Shown: positions 43,992 to 51,934 of the stretch, piece after piece
Position numbering within the stretch: the stretch's first letter is position 1
How the letters are laid out: every line of letters starts with the position of its first letter
NCBI RefSeq assembly: GCF_014647235.1
Contig: NZ_BMOU01000002.1
Coordinates: 186,417-250,416, forward strand
DNA from: Haloarcula pellucida
GTDB lineage: Archaea; Halobacteriota; Halobacteria; Halobacteriales; Haloarculaceae
Length of the DNA stretch: 64,000 nucleotides
Reading direction: 5' to 3'
Program-made: the position numbers and the translations under genes
Notes under the pieces: model-generated
Told to the model about the DNA's origin: nothing
What the model saw: the letters and a program-made list of their open reading frames with translations, nothing else
The model's database searches: none

Positions 43992-44525
43992 ATGACAGAC
44001 GCGACGCCCGCCGACCACGTCGAGGGGACCCAGAGGTCGTACGACGGGCTTCCCGGCGCGTTCGTCTACGCCGTCCGCACGAGCGAGTCGTGGCTGTTCA
44101 AGGGCTACGTCCTGCTGGCGCTCCTCCTGACGGTGGCCATCGCCCTCGTGTTCGTCTTCGGCCTCATCTCGATACTGGCCCAGACCAGCACCGTCCGCGG
44201 CGGGACGTTCACCTTCTCACGGTCGTTCTTCCTGTTCGTCGGCCTGCTCGTCGTCGCGCCGCTGCTGGCGCCGGTGTTGCTCGTCGCCCGCAGACACCGG
44301 CGCTCGGTGTCGTCGGTGACCTACGACCGCGGGCTGGCGCTGTCGGCGTTGCTGTTCGTCGCGTCGCTGTACGTCGGCCTCGTCGTCTCGGTCCCGCCGC
44401 AGTTGCAGGAACCGACCGGGAGCAGCATCGTCACGGCGCTGTACGAGCTTCCTCAGATAGCCGGCCTCGTGCCGCCGCTGGTCGCCGTCGGCGTGATGTA
44501 CGCCGTCCACAGACTGCTGCGGTGA
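43992..44525 (+). CDS. Four-helix membrane protein, unrecognised
   Basis: A 177-residue membrane protein. An N-terminal polar part (MTDATPADHVEGTQRSYDG) is followed by hydrophobic helices around residues 36-60, 75-98, 108-130 and 150-172, and a basic loop (RRHRRSV) near 99-105. It lies upstream of a DUF5812 gene on the same strand by 45 nt. No family assigned. Confidence 0.7.
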   Translation: MTDATPADHVEGTQRSYDGLPGAFVYAVRTSESWLFKGYVLLALLLTVAIALVFVFGLISILAQTSTVRGGTFTFSRSFFLFVGLLVVAPLLAPVLLVARRHRRSVSSVTYDRGLALSALLFVASLYVGLVVSVPPQLQEPTGSSIVTALYELPQIAGLVPPLVAVGVMYAVHRLLR

Positions 44526-44570
44526 GTGCGGGTCGAAACCCGGAAGAACGCCGACAGCGTACCCCTGCCC

Positions 44571-45038
44571 ATGACCACGAAAGAGGGGACCTTCCTCGTC
44601 ACGCACGCCGACGACGAGTCGGCGACACTGCGCGACGTCGCCGACTCGCAGGTACTGACGCTGTCGGAGAACCCGGGGGTCGACGCCGGGAGCGTCGTCG
44701 ACGCCACCGTCGAACCCGAACCGCCGATGGAGGTGACCTACACCGTCGTCGAACTGGACGCCGAGCGCACCATCCCCGTCGAACGGGTCGAGTTCGAACC
44801 GACGGCACAGGCCACGGACATCGCCGCCGACCAGCCAGTCGGCGACTTGACGACCCGCGAGCGGGCCGGCGAGGGTGAGATTCACGTCCTGACCGTACCC
44901 GAGGAGGACACCGAGGACGCGGCCACGGAGGTCGTCGAGGACGAGGCGACCGTCTCTCGGGCCGCCCGCCTCGGCGTCGACCGGGTCGAGGTCAGGACCG
45001 CCGCGGGCGTCGTCAGCGTCCGGTACCTGCCCGACTGA
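44571..45038 (+). CDS. DUF5812-like haloarchaeal protein
   Basis: A 155-residue soluble acidic protein starting MTTKEGTFLVTHADDESATLRDV. Segments such as QVLTLSENPGVDAGSVVDATV, EVTYTVVELDAERTIPVE and IHVLTVPEEDTEDAATEV match the haloarchaeal DUF5812 family as I remember it. No catalytic residues are evident. It is upstream of secF; a GTG 15 codons earlier is in frame but the ATG at 44571 gives the usual start. Confidence 0.8.
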   Translation: MTTKEGTFLVTHADDESATLRDVADSQVLTLSENPGVDAGSVVDATVEPEPPMEVTYTVVELDAERTIPVERVEFEPTAQATDIAADQPVGDLTTRERAGEGEIHVLTVPEEDTEDAATEVVEDEATVSRAARLGVDRVEVRTAAGVVSVRYLPD

Positions 45039-45129
45039 GCGGGCCGACTCGGCTTCTCGGGCCGCTCGGCACCACGGTCTCGCTTGCGGTATCCGCCCGC
45101 CGTCGGTCCGGCCTCGCAGATTGAGAAGG

Positions 45130-45137
45130 CTTATTCG
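45130..45137 (+). promoter_or_regulatory. TATA-like box of secFD
   Basis: CTTATTCG in AGGCTTATTCGG, 23-30 nt before the secF ATG at 45160, consistent with a leaderless start. Confidence 0.45.
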
Positions 45138-45159
45138 GAGTCGTGCCACACCCACGGCC

Positions 45160-46041
45160 ATGGTCGAGTTCGAGGTCCCGGAAGTCGACTACACCCAGTA
45201 CTCCAACCGCCAACTGGTGGCGGTCCCGCTGGTGGTGCTGGCGGTGGCGCTCATCGTCCTCGCGGGCTGGTGGGCCATGACCGGGTCGCCGGTCGCGCTC
45301 GGTGTCGACTTCACGGGCGGGTCGGAGGTTCGGATAGAAACGACGCTCTCACAGCAGGAGATACGCCAATCGTTCGACGAACCGGTCGTCTCGGTACAGG
45401 GTATCGAGCGAGCGACGGATGACGATAACGTGGGGAATCAGTACGTCGTCACGTTCGATTCGTCGGACATCGGCGCTATCCGTGATACAGTCGATTCGAA
45501 CGAGCAGATGGAGCGACTTCAGAGTGGCACCACCTCGCCGCTGTTCGGCGCGGAGAACCAGCGGCTTGCCGTCCTCGGTGTCGGCGTCGCCTTCCTCGGG
45601 ATGAGTCTGCTCGCCTTCGCCTTCTTCCGGACTTTCGTGCCGAGCATCGCCATCGTCGTCTCGGCGTTCTCGGACATCGTCATCCCCGTCGCCATCATGA
45701 ATCTGGTCGGTATCAAACTCTCGCTGGGGACGGTCGCGGCGCTCCTGATGCTCATCGGGTACTCCGTGGACTCGGACATCCTGCTGAACAACCACGTCCT
45801 CCGTCGCTCGGGCGGGTTCTACGAGTCCACCTACCGGGCGATGCGGACCGGTGTGACGATGACGCTGACCTCCATCGCCGCGATGGCCGTCATGGCCGTC
45901 ACCGCGACGCTGTTCGGTATCGAGTTGATGGCCTCCATCGGTATCGTCCTCGTGTTGGGGCTGACCGCCGACCTGATGAACACCTACATGCTCAACGTCA
46001 CGCTGCTTCGCTGGTACAAATACGAGGGGGTCAACCGATGA
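45160..46041 (+). CDS. secF: Preprotein translocase subunit SecF
   Basis: A 293-residue SecF, which with SecD helps pull proteins through the Sec channel from the outside using the ion gradient. Six transmembrane helices: one near residues 20-42, the others after an external loop. Family motifs are ALGVDFTGGSEV near residue 50 and VDSDILLNNHVLRRSG and FFRTFVPSIAIVVSA. secD follows with an ATGA overlap (4 nt), so the two are coupled. The order secF-secD is usual in haloarchaea. Confidence 0.97.
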   Translation: MVEFEVPEVDYTQYSNRQLVAVPLVVLAVALIVLAGWWAMTGSPVALGVDFTGGSEVRIETTLSQQEIRQSFDEPVVSVQGIERATDDDNVGNQYVVTFDSSDIGAIRDTVDSNEQMERLQSGTTSPLFGAENQRLAVLGVGVAFLGMSLLAFAFFRTFVPSIAIVVSAFSDIVIPVAIMNLVGIKLSLGTVAALLMLIGYSVDSDILLNNHVLRRSGGFYESTYRAMRTGVTMTLTSIAAMAVMAVTATLFGIELMASIGIVLVLGLTADLMNTYMLNVTLLRWYKYEGVNR

Positions 46042-47597
46042 GTGCCCTCCGCGAGAACTGGCGAATCGCCCTGCTCGTCGTCCTCCTGCTTGGCAGTGCC
46101 GTCGCGCTGTTCGTCCCCGGTGGCGTGCCGGGGACGACGCCCGAGGAGGGGGCCGGCAACGCCTCGAAGGTGAGCAACCTCCAGTACGGTATCCAACTCT
46201 CCGGCGGAACGCGTATCCGTGCCCCCATCGTCGGCACGACGGCAGAGGGTATCGACGTGGCGCCGAACCAGACGGCCGCGCTCGCACAGAACGTCTCGAA
46301 CGAACTCGGTGTCGACCCCATCGACGTCGAAGTGCGGCCGGGACAGCGAGGGGAGAACGGCACCGTCGAAGTATTCACGCGAAACGTCACCGACGACGAA
46401 CTCCGGGCCGCCATCGAGTCCGAGGGGTATCAGGCCTCGAACATACGACCGGGCGTGACACAGGCCACCCGCGAGGAGATGGTCGAGAGCGTCACCGACA
46501 AGATTCGGACCTCCTCGCTCAGTGGTGGGAGCGTCCAAGAGGTCAGCGCACCGGGTAGTCCGCGGAGTTACATCAGCATCACCGCCCCGGATCGGGAACC
46601 CGAGGAACTCATCGATATCCTCGAAGAACGGGGCGTCGTCCGAATGTACGCCGTCTACCCCGCGGACAACGGAACCTACGTCCGTGAGCAGGTCCTCTCA
46701 CAGAACGAATTCGCCGGCGTGGCGTCGGACAACACGCAGACATACGGTCCGGTCGCCAGAGTCACCGTCGAGCGCAGCACCGCAGAGCGGTTCAGTGGGG
46801 ACATGGTCGACGCCGGGTTCGGCCAGGCGCGCAACTGCGGCAACTACAACCACAGCGACATCCAGCAGACCGAAGGGCGCTGTCTCGTCGCGACGCTCAA
46901 CGGCGAACCGTTCTACGCCCGCGGTGTCGCACCCGGACTCGCGGAGTCGTTCCAGCAGAACACGTTCAAAGACGATCCGGTGTTCGTCCTCCCGGCCGAC
47001 GACATGGACATGGCCCGCGAGATCGAACTGAACCTGAAGGCCGGCCGACTGCCGGCGCCGCTGAACTTCGCGGACTCGGACCAACTCTCGCTGTCGCCGG
47101 CACTGGCCGAGCAGTTCCAGCAGAACTCCGTCGTCACTGGATTGCTCGCCGTCGTCGCCGTCAGTCTGGTCGTCTACATCCGCTACGGTCGACCGGAGGT
47201 GGCCTTCCCGATGATCGTGACGGCGCTCTCGGAGGTGTTCATCCTCCTCGGGTTCGTCGCGCTGGTCCAGTACCCGCTGAACCTCTCGCACCTTGCGGGG
47301 TTCATCGCCGTCATCGGGACGGGGGTGGACGACCTCATCATCATCGCCGACGAGATACTCCAGCAGGGGAAAGTCGAGACGGGCCGGGTGTTCCAGAGTC
47401 GCTTCCGCAAGGCGTTCTGGGTCATCGGCGCCGCCGCGGCGACGACTATCGTCGCCATGAGCCCGCTGATGGTGCTCTCGCTGGGTGACCTCTCCGGGTT
47501 CGCCATCATCACCATCGTCGGCGTCCTCATCGGCGTCCTCGTCACCCGTCCGGCCTACGGTGACATCCTCCGGAACCTCGTGCTGGACGAGGACTGA
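46038..47597 (+). CDS. secD: Preprotein translocase subunit SecD
   Basis: A 519-residue SecD. A first helix near residues 8-25 is followed by a long external domain (about 30-350) with YGIQLSGGTRIRAPI, then five helices with LAGFIAVIGTGVDDLIIIADE, whose Asp residues belong to the ion path. The C-terminus ends TRPAYGDILRNLVLDED. It overlaps secF by 4 nt and is the last gene of the operon. Confidence 0.97.
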   Translation: MSALRENWRIALLVVLLLGSAVALFVPGGVPGTTPEEGAGNASKVSNLQYGIQLSGGTRIRAPIVGTTAEGIDVAPNQTAALAQNVSNELGVDPIDVEVRPGQRGENGTVEVFTRNVTDDELRAAIESEGYQASNIRPGVTQATREEMVESVTDKIRTSSLSGGSVQEVSAPGSPRSYISITAPDREPEELIDILEERGVVRMYAVYPADNGTYVREQVLSQNEFAGVASDNTQTYGPVARVTVERSTAERFSGDMVDAGFGQARNCGNYNHSDIQQTEGRCLVATLNGEPFYARGVAPGLAESFQQNTFKDDPVFVLPADDMDMAREIELNLKAGRLPAPLNFADSDQLSLSPALAEQFQQNSVVTGLLAVVAVSLVVYIRYGRPEVAFPMIVTALSEVFILLGFVALVQYPLNLSHLAGFIAVIGTGVDDLIIIADEILQQGKVETGRVFQSRFRKAFWVIGAAAATTIVAMSPLMVLSLGDLSGFAIITIVGVLIGVLVTRPAYGDILRNLVLDED

Positions 47598-47921
47598 ACG
47601 CCGGCGTCGTCGGCCTCTCTCGGCCGCCTCGTACCCACCCACCCTCGTTTCACGTCGTCGTAGCGATATTCCTTGGTACTTAGTGACAAATCCATTTAGA
47701 TTGACTTATCATCCCTCTCGGCGTACATTCAGGTCCCGCTGGAACGCGGGGACACACTGGACGACGTATCTCAGACTGTCCGTTCTGGACGGAACGGGAT
47801 GCGTTGGGGGCAAGAACCGAGCAGTCCGTCACAGGATTCCGAGGTCACCGCTCCGAAGGAGAACCGCCACAGCCCATCGCCGATCCGGCCGGCAGGGTCG
47901 GTAGGAAGGCCAAGTACCGGA

Positions 47922-48076
47922 CGTCACGTAAGTGACGCTCGGGAACCCAGCACGTCGGCAAAGGCTGGTGCAAGCCCAGCTAAAGCCCGCAAGGGCAAGG
48001 CCGGTGCAAGCCCGGCTAAACGCTGACACGAGTGCTGGACGGGTCGCAAGGGCTGTCGAAAACATCTCCCGTCCAG
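47922..48076 (+). ncRNA. Candidate structured RNA with twin UGCAAGC hairpins
   Basis: A closing stem CCAGCAC (47947-47953) pairs with GTGCTGG (48032-48038) and continues with GTCGGC (47954-47959) to GCTGAC (48022-48027, one G-T pair). Inside are three hairpins: GCTGG/CCAGC (47964-47980) and GCCGG/CCGGC (48000-48016), both with loop TGCAAGC and flanked by AAGG and CTAAA, and between them GCCC-GCAA-GGGC (47985-47996), a GNRA tetraloop. The differing stem bases of the twin hairpins keep pairing. An alternative 9-bp stem, CTGGACGGG (48035-48043) with CCCGTCCAG (48068-48076), would compete with the closing stem. Not RNase P, SRP RNA or a known riboswitch that I recognise. Confidence 0.45.
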
Positions 48077-48083
48077 GTCCAAG

Positions 48084-48105
48084 CCGCGTTCGCGGGGTTT
48101 TCTTC
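48084..48105 (+). terminator. Hairpin with T-rich tail
   Basis: CCGC-GTTC-GCGG (48084-48095) followed by GGTTTTCTTCTC. On the plus strand this could end the candidate RNA or secD transcript. It directly abuts the rnhB stop on the other strand. Confidence 0.5.
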
Positions 48106-48741
48106 TCAGAACTCGCCGAGCGTCGCCTGTTCGGCCGCCGCGAGGACGTCCTCGCAGGTCGACCACGACGCCCGTGCGCAGTCGGGCAGTGCTCCGTGTT
48201 CGTCGACGTAGTCCGCGAGGAACGCTCGCGTCGTCGGGTCGCTCGGATATCCGGACCCGACAGCACCGTACGCCGCAGAGAGCGCCGTGACGTGTGCGTC
48301 GCGGGCCACTTTCGCCACGATCGAGGCCGCGCCCACCAGCGGGTCCGTCTCGTCGGCGCCGTGTTCGGCGTCGACGGTCACCGTCGCGTCGACGCGGCCG
48401 GCCACGCGGCGACCGAACCGCTCGGCGTCGGTGTCACCGGCGTCGACGGTTCCCGACAGGCCGTCCGTGGCGACGCCGGCGAGGGCCTCGCCGTGGGCGG
48501 CGACGGTCAGCGTGTTCATGTCCGTCTCCGGGTCGTCGATGCGCTCGACCGGGATCTCGGCGACAGCGACGGCGTCGGCCACCTTGCGTATCGACTCGCC
48601 CAGTCGCTCGCGCCGGTCCGGCGCGATGCCCTTCGAGTCGCCCACGCCGTCCGGGAGCGCCGCCGGGTCGGCCCGGACCGCGGCGGCGAACATCGACCCC
48701 AGTACGGGCCCCTTCCCGGCCTCGTCGACGCCGAATCGCAT
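48106..48741 (-). CDS. rnhB: Ribonuclease HII
   Basis: A 211-residue RNase HII, which removes RNA from RNA-DNA hybrids. The signature FGVDEAGKGPVLGSM at the N-terminus provides catalytic Asp and Glu; a third Asp is in ATVTVDAEHGADE, and a fourth in the C-terminal SGYPSDPTT. The archaeal form has Lys in DEAGKGP, as here. The ATG at 48741 gives MRFGVDEAG; the frame is open upstream but noncoding. Length is usual. Confidence 0.95.
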   Translation of the reverse strand: MRFGVDEAGKGPVLGSMFAAAVRADPAALPDGVGDSKGIAPDRRERLGESIRKVADAVAVAEIPVERIDDPETDMNTLTVAAHGEALAGVATDGLSGTVDAGDTDAERFGRRVAGRVDATVTVDAEHGADETDPLVGAASIVAKVARDAHVTALSAAYGAVGSGYPSDPTTRAFLADYVDEHGALPDCARASWSTCEDVLAAAEQATLGEF

Positions 48742-48859
48742 GACTGGTCGGTCTGGGGGCGCGAGGATAGTCGTTGCGGTCGCTCCGAACCGACCGAAGC
48801 CGTCGGTAGCCCACAACTATTCGCAAGATTGACATTCGTGAGCGTATTCCCGACCGACG

Positions 48860-49207
48860 ATGGTCGAACTGGACCGCGTCTACCGGGCACTCGCTGCCGA
48901 AGAGCGCCGTCTCGCGCTCGCATGTCTCGACCACCACCGGCAGTTGACGCTGCCCGACCTCGCGGAACTGGTCGTCGAACGCCAGTACGATACGGGCGTC
49001 GCGGCACTGTCGGGCGAACAACTCCGCGATACGTACTTTCGGCTCTATCACACGCACATCCCTCTTCTTGAGGAGTGCGGACTGGTCCAGTACAGTCAGG
49101 AAGACGACCTCGTGGCCGCGACTGACCGGCTTCAGACGGCGCTGGACTCCGTCGAGGAGAACGTCGAGCGGTTACGGGCGTTTCCGACGGACAGTATCGG
49201 CGAGTGA
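48860..49207 (+). CDS. DUF7344-like winged-helix protein
   Basis: A 115-residue protein with an ArsR-like helix set: VYRALAAEERRLALACLDHHRQLTLPDLAELV, RLYHTHIPLLEECGLVQYS, and a C-terminal helix (LQTALDSVEENVERL). This pattern is common among haloarchaeal DUF7344-type regulators, as I remember the family. Target unknown. It is convergent with pus10; its stop (TGA ending 49207) directly adjoins the pus10 stop. Confidence 0.8.
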   Translation: MVELDRVYRALAAEERRLALACLDHHRQLTLPDLAELVVERQYDTGVAALSGEQLRDTYFRLYHTHIPLLEECGLVQYSQEDDLVAATDRLQTALDSVEENVERLRAFPTDSIGE

Positions 49208-50485
49208 CTACTCTTTGAGGAACTCGGCCTTCGCGAACGGTTCGTCCTCTCCCTCCACGTCGACGACGTCCAGCGCGGTCACCACGGCATCGACCCCCAG
49301 CAGGCCCGAGAGACTCGGTTCCGTTCGCCCCTCGTCGCTGGAGACCAGTTCCTTCACGTAGAGGCCACCCTCGCCGTGGATGCGGATGTCGGCGTGGGTC
49401 TCGTCGACCAGTTCGCCGCTGGCGGCGTACACGTCGCGGGTGCGCGTGAGGTCCGCGCGGCGGTGGGCCACCCGCTGTGGCGTCTCCTGTTCGACGGTCG
49501 TCCCTTCGAGTTCGTCGAGCGCCTCCCGCAAAGCGTCCTCCGTCACGGGTTCCTCGAACTCGACGTCCATCCGGTAGGTCTTCGAGGCGTCCAGTTCCTT
49601 CACGCGTTCGACCATCTCGTGGGTCGCCAGTCGGAGGCCCTTTACCTCGACTTTGCCGTCGGCGAACTCGTTGACGTCCGCTTCGAGCGCGTCGGTGTCG
49701 ACGTCGCGAGTGCGGGGTTCGTCGACCTCGATGACGAACGGGCGGCCGGATTCGAGCATCAGGGCGTCGACGTCCTCGCGGCCGGCACCGTGGAACGTCG
49801 CGCCGGACCCTTTCATCGCCTCTTGCACGACGGGGGCCGTCAGTTGCTCGACGCTCTCGTCGTAGCGGTAGCCGGTGCCGTCACAGCCGTCACAGGGCTG
49901 GCCCTGCCAGCGGCCGGTGCCGTTGCAGTCGTTGCAGGGCCACTTCGTCTGGGGGATGTCCCGCGCCAGTTTGCGATAGCGGCCGTAGACGAACGCGGAG
50001 TTGACGCGCGCCTCGACTTCGTCCGTCGAGAGGTCGAGCGTAAACTGGACCTCCGGTCGGCCAAAGTCGACCTCGGCGCCGGTCAGGTCGCCGATTCGCT
50101 TGCCCACCTCGCGGTTGAGTTCCGTCTTCAGCGCCTCGCCGGCGTCCTCGTCCAGCCCCACGTCCTCGCGCAAGAGCGCGTCGTTCTCCTCCAGTAACGG
50201 CGGGACTTTCGTCCCGACCTGATACGTCGAAAAGTCATAGCCCCGCGCGGCGGTGGCGGCCTGTTGGGCCCACCACTCGATGCGGTCACACTCTCCCTCA
50301 CAGACCCAGCAGTCCGCGCCGGCCTCGAAGTCGTCGTCGGCTTCGAGCGCGAGCGTCACCCGTAGCGCGTGGCCCCGTTCGGCGTTGGTCAGCCCGAAAC
50401 TCCGGTCGGCAAAGAGCCGTCCGAGACAGGCGTCACAGAGTGGCCCGGTGTCCAGCGCGGCCCGCGCGTCCTCCAGTACAGTCAT
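49208..50485 (-). CDS. pus10: tRNA pseudouridine synthase Pus10
   Basis: A 425-residue archaeal Pus10, which makes pseudouridine 54 and 55 in the tRNA T-loop. N-terminal zinc-type Cys pairs (CDACLGRLF, CWVCEGECD) belong to the THUMP-containing part; a DnaJ-like CNDCNGTGRW...CDGCDGTGY cluster lies in the middle, as is usual for archaeal Pus10. The catalytic Asp is in GAGREDVDALML. The start MTVLEDARAAL at 50485 is chosen; upstream residues are unlike the family. Confidence 0.96.
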   Translation of the reverse strand: MTVLEDARAALDTGPLCDACLGRLFADRSFGLTNAERGHALRVTLALEADDDFEAGADCWVCEGECDRIEWWAQQAATAARGYDFSTYQVGTKVPPLLEENDALLREDVGLDEDAGEALKTELNREVGKRIGDLTGAEVDFGRPEVQFTLDLSTDEVEARVNSAFVYGRYRKLARDIPQTKWPCNDCNGTGRWQGQPCDGCDGTGYRYDESVEQLTAPVVQEAMKGSGATFHGAGREDVDALMLESGRPFVIEVDEPRTRDVDTDALEADVNEFADGKVEVKGLRLATHEMVERVKELDASKTYRMDVEFEEPVTEDALREALDELEGTTVEQETPQRVAHRRADLTRTRDVYAASGELVDETHADIRIHGEGGLYVKELVSSDEGRTEPSLSGLLGVDAVVTALDVVDVEGEDEPFAKAEFLKE

Positions 50486-50579
50486 TGTCTGTGCGACGCG
50501 GCCGGTCCGTAACTGCGTTTCGACCTCTCCGCCGCCGTCGTTCTTACGAACGGTGCTGTGACTCACAGCCAGAAAGCCC

Positions 50580-50676
50580 CGGCGCGCTGAACTCGGGAGC
50601 CTCGTTGCGCGCTTCCGTCGCTCGCGTTACTCGCTCCGTCCAGTGCTTACTTCGTCTGCCATCGTTCAGCGCGCCG
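50580..50676. repeat. 13-bp perfect inverted repeat between mscS-type gene and pus10
   Basis: CGGCGCGCTGAAC at 50580-50592 and its exact complement GTTCAGCGCGCCG at 50664-50676, with 71 nt between. The spacer contains CTTCCGTCGCTCGCGTTACTCG-like sequence, resembling the ACTCRCTKCGYTCG motif family in other gaps. It may be a long-stem RNA structure at the end of the mechanosensitive channel transcript, or a small mobile or regulatory repeat. Confidence 0.6.
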
Positions 50677-50730
50677 CCCCTTTCAGTCCGACCCCAGTGG
50701 TTGTCTCATCAGCAGCACCCTATGCCCGTC

Positions 50731-51837
50731 TCAGCGCTCGTCGCGGCCGCCGTCGGCGGTGTACTCCGTCGGCTCTCGGGTGAACAGTTCGCCTGGAACG
50801 TCCGTCACGGACACCGAGACGTCCCGCTGTGGGAACGGAATCTCGACGCCAGCGTCTCGAAACCGCTCGTAGACGGCCTTGTTGAGGTTGTGGATGGCGC
50901 GCGCGTTCAGCGCCGGGTTCGACACCCAGCACAGGAGTTCGAAGTTCAGCGCGGACTCGCCGAACTCGCGGAAGCGGACTCTCGGTTTGGGTCGGTCGAG
51001 AACTAGATCCTCTGTCCCGGCTACCGCCAGCAGTATCTCCTCGACGGCGTCGACGTCCGTCCCGTAGGCGACGCCGATGGGAACGCGGATGCGACGCTTT
51101 TGCTTCGGGGTGGACTCGTTGACGATGGCGGCGCTGGAGAGTTTCGAGTTGGGGACGGTGACGAGGATGTCGTCGCGGGTCCGGATGACCGTCGAGCGCA
51201 CGGAGATGTCCTCGACGCGGCCGCGTTCGCCGGTCTCCAGCACGACGTAGTCGCCGATCTTGTAGGTCCCGTCCAGATACAGCGACAGCGACCCGAAGAA
51301 GTTCGCCAGCGTGTCACGGGCGGCCAGTCCGACGATGATACCGATGAGGCCGGCCGACGCCAGTAGCGGCGTCGGATTGATCTCCCAGAGGACGAGCAAG
51401 AGCAAGACGCTGACACCGGCGACCACCGCGCTCCAGACGTTCTGGAGGATGGGGACGACCTGTCGGTCGATGTAGCGCGTGTCCGTGGCGGCGTTCGAGG
51501 CTTTTCGCCCGACCCGCATCAGCGTCACCGCCCAGACGACGATGATGACCGAGAGCGTCCCGGCCTCGAGCGGCACCGCGAGGTCCGGTGAGACGTCGTA
51601 CACCTGCGTCCCGACGTAGACGCCGGCGACGCTCAGCGTGACATAGAGCGCCGAGTGAACCCCGCGGAGGACGATGTCGTCGACCTCGCCGTCGATACGG
51701 GCGGTCACCCGCTTGAGGTAACGGTCGCCGACGACGCGGACGAGGAATCCGAGAACGAGGCCGGCGATAATCAGTACGGCGAACCCCTGCCACGCGGGAA
51801 ACGAGGCAAGGAGGTCAGTGACTCCACCCAGTTGCAT
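50731..51837 (-). CDS. MscS-family mechanosensitive ion channel
   Basis: A 368-residue small-conductance channel protein that relieves osmotic pressure. Transmembrane helices at about residues 16-36, 60-85, 88-108 and 130-150 precede the pore helix with the small-residue pattern ASAGLIGIIVGLAARDTLANFFGSL, followed by the beta domain YKIGDYVVLETGERGRVEDI and the cytoplasmic cage part (SSAAIVNESTPKQKRRIRV). An acidic C-terminus follows. The ATG at 51837 is supported by a strong TATA box upstream. Confidence 0.94.
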   Translation of the reverse strand: MQLGGVTDLLASFPAWQGFAVLIIAGLVLGFLVRVVGDRYLKRVTARIDGEVDDIVLRGVHSALYVTLSVAGVYVGTQVYDVSPDLAVPLEAGTLSVIIVVWAVTLMRVGRKASNAATDTRYIDRQVVPILQNVWSAVVAGVSVLLLLVLWEINPTPLLASAGLIGIIVGLAARDTLANFFGSLSLYLDGTYKIGDYVVLETGERGRVEDISVRSTVIRTRDDILVTVPNSKLSSAAIVNESTPKQKRRIRVPIGVAYGTDVDAVEEILLAVAGTEDLVLDRPKPRVRFREFGESALNFELLCWVSNPALNARAIHNLNKAVYERFRDAGVEIPFPQRDVSVSVTDVPGELFTREPTEYTADGGRDER

Positions 51838-51859
51838 ACCACCTGTTGGACGGCAGCGG

Positions 51860-51868
51860 TATATATAC
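51860..51868 (-). promoter_or_regulatory. TATA box of the mechanosensitive channel gene
   Basis: Symmetrical TATATATAC-type stretch (GGTATATATACTG), 23-31 nt before the ATG at 51837 on the minus strand. It could also serve the divergent gene starting at 51935, being about 70 nt before that start. Confidence 0.65.
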
Positions 51869-51934
51869 TGGTGACGCCACACGCTGGAACAGAAGACCGA
51901 ACCACCTTTGCTCGCGGCTGACCGCCCCGTAACC

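Larger units (their letters stand above)
47598..48105 (+). other. Non-coding gap between secD and rnhB with strong RNA-like structure
   Basis: About 500 nt without a convincing gene. The left part (to about 47720) is AT-richer. From about 47733 there are successive hairpins: GTCCC-GC/GC-GGGAC at 47733-47753, CGTCAC-GTAA-GTGACG at 47922-47937, then a branched element (next entry) and a final T-tailed hairpin. One open frame here encodes repeated KAGASPAK, but this is the hairpin repeat read as codons. It might be an undescribed RNA, or the relic 3' end and guide-like RNA of an IS200/IS605-type element; neither is proved. Confidence 0.6.

Noticed and set aside
47799-48026. A 75-codon frame with repeated KAGASPAK
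   Set aside because: The repeat is produced by the two near-identical hairpins; paired changes favour RNA structure, and the frame has no promoter or homology-like start.
47733-48100. RNase P RNA or SRP RNA
   Set aside because: The conserved ACAGAA-type and GGUCCGGAAGG-type core sequences of these RNAs are not present in the structured segment.
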